From Verpa conica (lineage: Eukaryota; Ascomycota; Pezizomycetes; Pezizales; Morchellaceae), in NCBI GenBank assembly GCA_033030425.1, contig JAUFSD010000012.1:1054001-1118000 (forward strand): a stretch of 64,000 bases of DNA. The letters are read 5' to 3'. The number at the start of each line of letters is the position of its first letter. Position 1 is the stretch's first letter. The notes under the pieces were generated by a model. That model searched no databases. It was not told where the DNA came from and saw nothing but the letters and a program-made list of their open reading frames with translations. The translations under genes and the position numbers were made by a program. This document shows positions 48,391 to 57,742 of the stretch, piece after piece.

Positions 48391-49156
48391 GCGCTTATGT
48401 ACTTGCCAGTCGGGTCCTCAAGCTGCTGCGCAGCTTTCGGCCCCTCCTGCCGAGCACTTAGTAACCCCCACTTTACTAGTATCCTCCTGCCCTCCTTCTG
48501 TATATAATTAGTATAATTAGTATCTACCTGTAAAAGTGTTTAGGTTAGCCTTCACTGGAGTTAGAGCCTGATGCTAGGTAGAGGTAGAGGTAGAGGTAGA
48601 GGTAGAGATTGAGAGTTTCCTAGTGGGCTGTGGGCTTATATACTGCTTGCTTAAGGCCTAGGGATAATACGTCATTGGGGGCCTGGGAATGAAGTCAGAG
48701 GATTCAGAACAAAACCTGTTTCCATGATGAAACAGAACATACAAATGAAACAAAAACACCGAAAATCACTTTAAGTGCACAGTGCATATGCAGGTTATCT
48801 GTATATACTTATTAGATATATTTTCGTTCATATGTCGTCACTCGGTAGTATTGGTCTTGGCACCTCATGCGCGCTAGTATTATCGCCCCCACTGTCGAAC
48901 CCCCTGTACCGTAAAAATTACGTATCTTATTATATTAGTGTTCACGGGGGAGCAGGACTCTGCCCTAGCTGTGGGAACCTTTTTAGCTCTGAGGAAAGAT
49001 AGCTAGCTAAGATGAGAGAGTATTAATAGTATGAATAAGTGGGGGCTAGACTGCTACTCGTACTGGTAACCTACTTTAGGTATAGATCAATAACTAAGTA
49101 AATGTCTAAATAGTTTGACATTTGGTATTCTGGGTTTTGGGTGTTGTGGGTTTTCA
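48391..49156. other. Intergenic, no gene seen
   Basis: Spacer with a short AGAGGT hexamer run at about 48580-48606 (four to five units). Frames such as 48775-49002 are short and resemble nothing known. Confidence 0.4.
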
Positions 49157-49273
49157 TATACTAGCGATACAGGAAAGTCAGTGGGTCATGTGACCGTATC
49201 TAGGCGTGGGAAAAATCACACATTGTGTACCCGTCACATGACCCTATATTAACTTTTTGGCATCGCTAGTATA
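49157..49273. mobile_element. 117-bp TIR element ending TATACTAGCGAT
   Basis: Left end TATACTAGCGATAC and right end CATCGCTAGTATA are inverted copies. An inner pair GGGTCATGTGAC / GTCACATGACCC is also inverted. The centre is short and non-coding. This is a MITE-like or hairpin element. Its outer nine bases, TATACTAGC, equal the ends of the element at 57374-57615. Confidence 0.6.
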
Positions 49274-49707
49274 CAGTCATGTTTAAATTTTTGCGTTTTG
49301 AGGTAGTTTCTTAAACTTGGGACGTTGGTTATAACATGATATATCACTCGGTAATCTAGGTTATTAATACCGTTACTTTAGTTTATTTACTGAATAAAAT
49401 ATTTATTACAGCAGCCTGTAGGGATTAGCTAGGGTACATAATTGTATATTTATCCCATAGGGGGCATAATACTGTTCTATATAATTATAATGCCCATTCG
49501 AAAAATCATTTGAGTGGACTGTTTGAGAATTTTGTCATATATGTAGAAAATACAGGCAATAGCGTAGCTAGTAGTGCTAAAAATGACTTGAATTATTGCT
49601 ATATATATAGGTATTAAATAAAAGTTGTGAAATAAGAAATAAATAGAGTGCGACATAAACTAATTCTATAGCGCATGGTGAAAGGAAACAAAGACTACCA
49701 TGCTCCT
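49274..49707. other. 3' spacer of Hsp70-like gene A
   Basis: AT-rich; probably the 3' UTR and downstream region of gene A. No gene is seen. Confidence 0.4.
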
Positions 49708-51902
49708 TCACAAGTCAACCCAGGTAACCTTCATCAATTCAGGCCGCAGCTCGCCCTTGTAGAAAAACTCAACCCTCACACCTACAGTCCCAACATATAT
49801 CTTGATTGTGTATTTAGCCTGGAAATACTTGAGTGACTTTGAGAAGAGACCTGGCATTTTTTTCTCCATTCTCTTGAAGTCGCTCTGTGGTAGATTTACT
49901 GACACTATACAGAGTTTACTAACCCCTAATCATATTCGGAGGGTTAGTATAGTACTCATAATGCTACTAGTAGAGCGGGGTTTACCAGGATCTGCGCGAT
50001 ATGGCGGATATTGGTCACCGGAATATTCAACCAGAATCTCCTTCCAACCACTTCTGTACTCTGTAGATTTCCGTATAAATTCTCGTATAAATTCCCGTTC
50101 GGCACATCTCTCTGGCCCCCCGTTGATTCGATCTCCCTGAGTTTTTTACAATGGGGTAATTAGTAACTATGGCTCCAGTACATTTGTTATATCAATTATT
50201 TCAGGCATACCTTCTGGACTAACCACTCAATCTGGTCTTTAGCTAAAATTTCACCGCTGATAGGATGCTCAACTTTCTCGATTTCAAAGTTCTTTAGTCT
50301 ATCGAAGGCCTTTGATACTAGAAGTCCGTAACTTTTACGACAAAGTCGGGTTTGAACAGGATCCTCTTCCCTTTTAAGGGACCGTATATGACTCGTAATA
50401 GCGCCACGAACAACTGCATGTTGGCTATATCGTAACGTTTATTCCATAAGTATATTTGGGATGACTATTAAAGGAGGGGGATTCTCACGCATCAATAGGT
50501 TGGATAACATCGATATCTGGGTCAATTTCATGGCAGTATTCTTCAATTTTCTTTTTTGTATATGGTGAGGAGCCTAGTCCACCAACGAGGAAAATAGACT
50601 ATCGGGTTGCTGGATCAGTGCATGATTCTCATAATAAAATAGGATATATCATACGCCCACTCGAAAGCCATTATCCCCGCACTGGCTAATGTGCGTCTTG
50701 ATCATACCCTGGATTTCGACTAATGATTTTCCGAAAAATTCTATCATTTTTTGCCTATCCAAATCCTCAGCCAAACTCAAGAGAAGCTTTTCATTTAACC
50801 AGTCTCACCGTGGTATAGGGAGATATTGGCCCTTCTTTCCCGGGCATGGAATATCACCTAAGAAAATATTGAAAATTTCTTCACTATTATCAAAGCGCTC
50901 CTTCTCAACAATAAACCTTTTTGTCAGGAGATCTGCTACTGCTCCCAGGTCTCTCCAACGGTCTTCTCCTATTAGATCTATTACGTAGGAAATGAATTCT
51001 CTATCAATGATTGTTGAACCGCAGTATTTACCTATTAGTGAAGGTAATATCAGTATTGAAGTTATTCCTGCGGACTAGGGAAATAGTACCTGATACTACT
51101 TCCGTATGTCTAAATCTAGTTGGATCCGATTCAACAGTATTGTAGGATGAAAGATCGACTGTTCCACCACCCGCATCGCAAACAATAAAACAGTCGTTTG
51201 GCTAACCTCTTTGTAAGCTCAAATACATACATTTATCTATAGATCAAAGGTCCTATAGGATTGATCATACTTTAAAACAAGAATTGGTTTGTAATTCCAT
51301 GGCCTGTATTGTATATAAACTTGCTGCCTCCGGCTCTGTTAAATTAACAGAAAAGTCATGATTACCGATTCCAGTAGTTCTGATGATTTCCCGGAATTTC
51401 TCGATCGCACTATCCCCAAAAGTCGCTGGAACTGTTAAGAGAAAGTTTAGATCCGGTATACCGTGAGAGGCAACTCTACCCTCTAGATATCTAACTAGAT
51501 GGGTATATAGGCCGTGTATATAATCGCGTACAACGTCACTCAACACTTTCCCAGGTGGGGTCCGGTACTGGTGGGTAAGCTCGGGGTCCAAATAGGGCTT
51601 AAAAACTCTCAGTTTTGGGTAAGTATTATCAGTTGATTGCTCAGCCTCAAAGCCCCATAATGCAGGCCCTCCGTCACCTGGATACACGACTGTCGTTGGA
51701 ACCTTGTAGCTATTACTCGATTCTGGTTGTCCTGGCCATTGCCCAAGCTGAACGACCTTTCTGTCCCCAATCCCTATAAGTGCAATCCCTAAGTTTTCAG
51801 CTTTGTCAGCATTAACCCCAAGACAACAGTGTCCTTGCACAAACCGGAGTATGTTGCCCCAAAATCAATAGCGACAGCGACTGTTTCCCCCAGGGCATTC
51901 AT
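49708..51902 (-). CDS. Hsp70-like ATPase, HSPA12-type (gene A)
   Basis: Nine exons read 51902-51845, 51788-51271, 51201-51090, 51031-50809, 50754-50655, 50598-50489, 50424-50211, 50136-49986 and 49904-49708 give 560 aa with no stop. Hsp70/actin-fold ATP-binding blocks: phosphate-1 AVAIDFGATYSG (Asp13), LTVPATFGDSAIEKF, LTEPEAASLY, phosphate-2 CDAGGGTVDLSSY (Asp201) and adenosine loop FLVGGLGSSPY. The classical peptide-binding domain is absent; after the ATPase come family-specific blocks (AVVRGAI, QIEWLVQK) and a beta-rich tail (YFQAKYTIKIYVGTVGVRVE). This is the fungal HSPA12-like group, often expanded and of unknown role. Gene B is a paralogue with the same intron positions and phases. The start is 619 bp from divergent gene E. 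Confidence 0.88.
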
Positions 51903-52521
51903 TTTCCCCCCAAAAGAACTTTGTGGTAATATGAAGGTGTTAAGAAATCTAGGGTTTATCTATATGGGATAGTCGTGACTAAATACTGGTTGCATAAGCT
52001 ACTGCGCACTATGAGCCAAAATTCTCGATCTCTAGAAAACCTCAATCCTTGGTAAGAATATATATTATTGGTCTGTGATATCACAATCGCTGTCTCCACT
52101 CGTGACTAGAAGTTTTTAAAACGAACTGCATATAACTGCAATTGATTATCCAGTAGATATTGCCCAAACAACACAGTGTTTCTTGGGGTCAAGCATGAAG
52201 AATAAGTGGAAAAATTTGTATTTGTCTGCAGGCAAGTGCATATGGGTGCTAATCCAGTAAATCACTATAGGGCTACGCATGTGCATCGGGTTAGGATGCC
52301 TGAAAAATATCTCTTTTACGAGCCCACCTTGTGAATCAGCCTGCCTCATGACAAGCAAAAGAACCTTGCCTACCCCGCCGGATACTTTAATACCTGGGCC
52401 TGTACCACATTTACGTCATGGCTTGAGTAGCTCAGATTAGATATATACCCATGGCCAGCTAGCTGGTAGATCGCTACATATCCATATACCATCAGATCCC
52501 CAGCTACCACAACTGCTCATA
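51903..52521. promoter_or_regulatory. Bidirectional promoter A/E with a short minus-strand ORF
   Basis: 619 bp between divergent starts of gene A and gene E. It contains a minus-strand open frame ending at 52146 (from about 52400; internal ATG at 52349) that reads GKVLLLVMRQADSQGGLVKE, then a block with HPNP and IVIYWIST. A similar-sized ORF sits in the same place between B and D. It may be a small gene, a leader ORF or a conserved relic. Confidence 0.35.
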
Positions 52522-53540
52522 ATGGAACTTGCTGGGATTTTTACCGGCCTCGTAAGCACTACGGCAACCTTCGCCTTCAATATTAGCCAACTTATTGCAG
52601 AGTTTGAAATTGCCGGCGATGAATTCGAAGATATCGTGTGTTACTTCACCGTTACCAGGACGGCGTTATCTCACCTCAAGCACCTCTTTAAAAATAATCC
52701 CCTTCCATCTACTCAAATGCTAGAGTACACAGGCCAGGTTCGGGAGCACCAGAGAACCTTGGATAGCATAGAGGTGCGTCTTAGAAAGATACAGAAGAGC
52801 CTTAAGAGTGAATCCTTCATCAGTCGTCTCGCTCAAAAGCGGGATCTACTAAGTGGCGATCTACGACGGCTTACAAACAAAATATCGGCTCTCAACGGTA
52901 GTCTCAACCTCATGGCGACGACATATAGCTGTACAGTCTCCTGTCTCGTTCGTGACGACATTAATAGAATCAAAGCAGATGTTAGCAACTTTGGGCTGGG
53001 TCCGGTGTTAGAATGGCAGGGTCCAAGGGTCAAATTTTTCAAAGCATAAAAATGGATATCAACCTCCATTACGTCGAAACAATTGAAACGCAACAGAGGA
53101 ACGCATATATGGATCAAGATTTTGGGGCGGCGAGCACACCACCAACGGACCCTCCTAGGGGTATTCGATCAGCAGCGACCACGGGGGCTATAGGTACGAT
53201 GGACTTTGATCTATTAAAATTTCTTCAAAAAGGGAAAAGTCGAGGCGAACTGATTACGGGCGTAGATTTGAATGGACGTACCCCTGATTCCAAACGTCTA
53301 AAGCTTCTACCGAGAATTCAGGCCAAGGAGACCCAACAGACACAAACGCCAAGGATGGATTCTGAGATGAGAAGAATCTCCCACTCAAGCCCGAGATATG
53401 TTAAAGACGAAGCTTCTAGACCCTTGATACAAAATAGCGGAGATAATCCCTTGGATCCCCTGGATATGCACACAACTATGGATGAGGCATGGAGGATGTG
53501 GGACCAGGGGCAGGGTGTAGGTGTAGTTCGTAGAGCGTGA
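52522..53540 (+). CDS. Helical N-terminal-domain protein, partner of gene A (gene E)
   Basis: The first part (52522 to about 52970) encodes MELAGIFTGLVSTTATFAFN and then SQLIAEFEIAGDEFEDIVCY, an amphipathic helical domain aligned with the N-terminus of gene C (TVSLLTTTAELSFKVSQLVS). It resembles the helical N-terminal domains placed ahead of fungal STAND/NLR and HeLo-like proteins. The second part (53013-53540) is in another frame and reads INLHYVETIETQQRNAYMDQ, which aligns with INNQYVKEVIKIQEEERRRA of gene C. A short intron is needed to join them, for example GTGACG (about 52952) to an AG near 53018. That donor is weak, so a frameshift mutation is the alternative. The conserved C-terminal domain of C and D is absent. 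Confidence 0.5.
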
Positions 53541-54027
53541 TCAAATCGTTCTTTTGAAGGATATCTTTGACGGGGTACTAAATTTTATGGATGAGGTCTG
53601 GAGTCTTTATTATTGGAGGGACTTTACAGTAACTACTATGTATATAATTAATGAAAGTACTGTATGTGATGTCAAGGTTGGTTGTACTACATATATCATA
53701 CTATATAGCTTCCTACGTATTAATTAACTTAGTAGCTGCTAGTTATCGGCTACGTTTAGTATAAAAAAATAAACCATTAAACTCTATAACTACGCCCTAT
53801 ATAATTTGAGAGAAAAACAAACAAATACTGTATACGGGCTCCTGGAAACTGATATTAATAATACCTAACACAGTTGAGTCAAGGTGAAGGGCTCGGAGAG
53901 AGGGGGGGGGGGCATATATCCACTCTACAATATAACCATACATGATAGTACCTCATGCCTCGCTAGAATATATGAAATATCTCTTTGTCTAGACAGCCCA
54001 AGCATATCTCCAAAGAAATAAAAGATA
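53541..54027. other. Convergent 3' spacer E/C
   Basis: AT-rich spacer between the 3' ends of genes E and C, with a G-run of about 10 at 53903-53912. No gene is seen. Confidence 0.4.
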
Positions 54028-55826
54028 TCAATACAAAAGAACTTGGGCCTTGGCCAAGGGAGACTCTACCCCCCCTTGCTGTTTCAGAAGCCCTGGGAAC
54101 ACTGTTATCTCTCTCATATCCCCAAGATGTCCCCCCCCCGGCACTTTGTACACCACTTCCATTGTATTAGGGTCAAATGGAACCTTGTTTGGGGGTTCTC
54201 CTGTTATGGGAAACGGCCAAGAGAACTCAAACTTGGCTGGCTGATTTGCCATAATAGATGCAAAGTTGACCACAGTTCTCATCACTAACTCCATACTCCT
54301 GAGTCGTGCCGAAATTATTGAATCATTGAGAGCGAATTGTTCCGTCTCGGAATGTATGTTTCTAGCGAGTCTAGACATATGACTCTCATCGGGGGAGATC
54401 GATGGGGCTTGATTTCATAGTTAGTATAACTTAAGTTTCGTTGAGAACAAGGAGGGTATATACTCGGTATATGTAGTTCGACTTCTTTACTAGCCTCCCC
54501 CATGATCTTGTTGGCAATGATAGCGCGGAGGGAAAATATTCTAGAGTCTTGGCGTAGAAGTAGATGCTTTAGTTTTGATAGACTACTCTCAATGTGGGCA
54601 GAAGCCTCATCATCGTACGTCTCACGGTTTTGAGCGACATAAAAATTCAGAATATGATCTGTCAAACGGCCATCAATCTCTTTAAACAGTCGGAGCATTG
54701 ATTCATCGTCCTTTGGCTGTTCGTGCCAGGATATCTCGGCTCGCAAGGAAACACTGGATTGGTTCTGGTAACGATTCGGGTAAGGATTCAAGGAAGGGCT
54801 GCTTTCTATAACCATCATTTCCTGTAGGTTTTCGGTAATTTTGCGAGAATCACAGGGACCATCATATTCAGCTAAAGCCACTGATTCATAACCCTGTTCA
54901 TTCTGTAGGGTACTCGGATGAATACTCGGATGGTGGTTTAAGGGTGAACTACTCGCAAACTCCTGTGAGGTTTCGGTGTTTTGGCTCGACTCCACTCCTC
55001 TCTCACCTATCTCCATCTGCAAGAGGCTATAAATATCCGGATAGGAGTATCTCCTTGGGCCTGTAGAATTTGGAACCCGTTTCGCCAATAGGAATATTGG
55101 TGGTTTGGAGTTGTGGGAATATCTGGTCATTGTTGCGTCTGTAACTACTATTGATTCGCGCTGAGTTTTCCGATTATGAACTCCATTCATAACCGGTACA
55201 AGATATGGTGGTGGATCAGAGTCTCGTCCCACAGTACCCACGTAGATATCCGTGCTCGTGGTTGTTTGGATGTTTGTATGTCCTAGGGGTTTTGGTGCTG
55301 TGGCTGCTCTCCTACGCTCTTCCTCTTGTATTTTTATTACTTCTTTGACGTACTGGTTGTTGATATTCCTTCCTTCTTTATCAAGCACCCTCATACTAAC
55401 TGGTTCGACCTTTCTACTATTATCGGAAGTGAGGGTGATAGCTATGTCATTGAGTTTATCGTTAAAGTCGTGTATGTCGTCTCTAATTTTCCGCCAGTCC
55501 GGTTCATGGGTTTGGAGCAGTCGGTTCAAACGGGTTTTACTCTTTTGGTCCTGTTTGATCGATCTGATGCGCTCCTCTATGTAGTCAAATCTAGTCTTAT
55601 GCTTTTTCAACTGGCTTGCGTGGTTTGATGTTTGGGAGGGCAGAAGGGAGGTTGTTGTAGAGCAGTCATGGAGATAATCTAGTGTTTTGCTGGTGGCAGT
55701 GAATAAATCTAGGACACCGCTGAATTCACCGCCGCTATTTTCCAATTCCGAAACAAGCTGACTGACTTTGAAGGAGAGTTCTGCTGTGGTGGTCAAGAGA
55801 CTGACAGTAGTCCCGACCTGGAGCAT
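54028..55826 (-). CDS. Two-domain protein linking partner E and partner D (gene C)
   Basis: Two exons, read 55826-54464 and 54407-54028, give 580 aa; the intron has a perfect TACTAAC branch site. Residues 1-135 form a helical domain like gene E (TVSLLTTTAELSFKVSQLVS and later FDYIEERIRSIKQDQKSK). Residues 140-365 are low-complexity linker. Residues 367-580 form a conserved domain shared with gene D: WHEQPKDDESMLRLFKEIDG, RLTDHILNFY, RQDSRIFSLRAIIANKIMGE, SPDES (at the splice), VVNFASIMANQPAKFEFSW, DPNTMEVVYKVPG and ITVFPGLL. I know no name for this domain. Its place between two Hsp70-like/partner pairs, and its having both partner halves, suggest it is the full-length form of the partner protein. 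Confidence 0.82.
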
Positions 55827-56395
55827 TGTGGCCGTAATAGCTAGAAAACTGGATAAGATCTGATCTGCTAGCCAGCTGGAGACATTCCCAACCTGAATTA
55901 TTCAGGCCTAGGTTGAAGATGAGAGGGCGATGCGTGTCTGGCGACAGGCGGTGCAGAAAAGTGTGGCTGGTGCCTCACACCGCCACTACCACCACCACTT
56001 GTCACTACGGCTTAATCAACGCCTGAGTAACGAGGAGCACCTTACAAGGTCATTTTTGTCAATTCCAGGAGCTGAGTTAATTTATTCCTCAGTAGCAAAG
56101 ATACAGCGAATCGCTGGTCTTAGAGTATATGTATGTATCCATGCCAGGTAAAATACCATATGGGCGCATTAAATCTTGTACTTAATTATCCTCTAGGAAA
56201 AGAACTAAAAAGAAATAGAGAGGTACGCACGAAGGTACAAATTCACCTATTTAGAAACTTAAAATAAAGCTACTATATATTCCACATTTACAAAGGTCTA
56301 GGAGGCTTCCATTACCAAAAATAAAGTATTATTGAGTATATAATGTCAAGATATGCCACTTAACATCTCTATTTTCCGGTTCTTTTCATACAGAA
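55827..56395. other. Promoter region of gene C
   Basis: Upstream region of gene C. A stretch at about 55975-56000 carries CACCACCAC-like runs. No gene is seen. Confidence 0.4.
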
Positions 56396-56398
56396 CGA

Positions 56399-56527
56399 GT
56401 ACTCGTAAACCGCTGACGTTTGTAGAATCGACAGCTATTGCATACCATACAAAATCACATACTTAGCATAGTTTTATATAGCATGCAATAGCGGCCCGTT
56501 CTACAAACGTCAGCAGTTTACGAGTAC
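56399..56527. mobile_element. Hairpin/TIR element 1
   Basis: Left arm GTACTCGTAAACCGCTGACG followed by TTTGTAGAA (56399-56427) is repeated inverted at the right (TTCTACAAACGTCAGCAG then TTTACGAGTAC, 56499-56527), with one mismatch in 29 bp. CTATTGCAT/ATGCAATAG extends the pairing inward after a short bulge. The centre is AT-rich and non-coding. It would fold as a long hairpin. Confidence 0.7.
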
Positions 56528-56530
56528 TAA

Positions 56531-56606
56531 GGGTGTTAGGGAAAGTCTCGCGACACCTGACGCGCAGCCACCACCGCAAGGTGTCGCCAGACTTCCCCTA
56601 ACACCC
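56531..56606. repeat. Strong 28-bp stem hairpin
   Basis: GGGTGTTAGGGAAAGTCT with CGCGACACCT (56531-56558) pairs with AGGTGTCGCCAGACTTCC with CCTAACACCC (56579-56606), with two mismatches in 28, around a 20-nt loop. It lies directly beside hairpin element 1. This could be a tiny MITE, a cruciform-forming site or a small-RNA precursor. Confidence 0.75.
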
Positions 56607-57373
56607 GTAGTACACCTCTGGTAAAAAGGATCGAGAAATTAACAGAGATTAGTGAGTGGAAGATCTCTGGGCAGTATCACTACTAGAATCCTCGCCCAGA
56701 GCCTGAAAGACTAGTCAAGACCCAAACCCCAAATCTCTCAATTCTTGAATGTGATGCTAAGTAATTAAAGACATGCATGGCTCCCAGTTACCATATTCGG
56801 GAAACGCTTTACTTCGGTCCTTCCTCAGCACCCGCAGCACCGGGAGCTTGATTTCATGATACTTTAATAATTAAAGTATTTCATAAAGTGAAAAGCTTCC
56901 GACGACAACGAGTAAGTTTATCAATCTTAATCACACGCAATCCACTCAAGTGCCTAGCCTCCATACCGCAGTGATTACACATAGAAATGCTCTTTATAGG
57001 TGGTATCTTCGGTTATAACGGTACGATTTCTGTGTTTAGACCTGGACCTGAACCTTCATGTACTATATAGCCATAGCCCCTAGAGGAACAAAAAGAAAGG
57101 ACCGAGAGACGTGACCCCCGATCTAGGCTTGAGGCCTTGTGGCTCTTCACATTCTCAGCGAAGATTGTAGCGGTTGGTATTGGGCATTGACTAGCCTGTG
57201 CTGATCATCTCTCCTGCAGGGGTCTGTAGAGAACTCGGCGCCGATAGGCCCTAAAGCCCGTGTACGTTGCAAGATTTGTATAGAAAAAAGTCTCTAGAAT
57301 TGCAAGCCAACAAGCTCGATTTCGTGTGTTCTGTCCAACTAGAGACAGTTCTCATCACTTACCTTTAACATCC
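56607..57373. other. Intergenic, no gene seen
   Basis: Spacer between the hairpins and the next inverted-repeat element. No coding signal is recognised. Confidence 0.4.
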
Positions 57374-57615
57374 TATACTAGCCTAAAAAACAAGTCTGTT
57401 GGTTTTGGTACCTCCTCAAGCAAAGCCTCAACACCCGCAAAAGGACGGCTATGGCACACACAATTTAAAAATAGCCACATCAACATTAAGTGTCATTACT
57501 CTTACCGTATACATCATAGGCACTAAACCTGACCGTATTTGTGGTATGAGAGAGTGGTTGACATTCACGTCGTGGAGGTACCAAAACCAACAGACTTGTT
57601 TTTTAGGCTAGTATA
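57374..57615. mobile_element. 242-bp element with perfect 42-bp terminal inverted repeats
   Basis: The left arm 57374-57415 begins TATACTAGCCTAAAAAACAA and ends TTTTGGTACCTCC. The right arm 57574-57615 is its exact reverse complement over 42 bases. The 158-bp centre has no transposase. Both outer flanks contain TAACAT within a few bases of the ends, a possible target-site duplication. Perfect arms suggest recent insertion or conserved pairing. It lies 128 bp past the 3' end of gene B. Confidence 0.8.
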
Positions 57616-57742
57616 CTAACATATTCTGAACGAAGAAGTCAGCCAAAGGCCTACTAGGCTCTCCGCCCACACCAAATATAATGCTTTATCACTCTGTTTA
57701 GGGCAATGCTATAATTATATTAACCGACACTAAAAGTGTGAA

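Noticed and set aside
51340..51902. Gene A as a pseudogene because of a stop-free alternative N-terminus and breaks
   Set aside because: All breaks fit introns at the same positions as in gene B, and the whole 560-aa frame is open.
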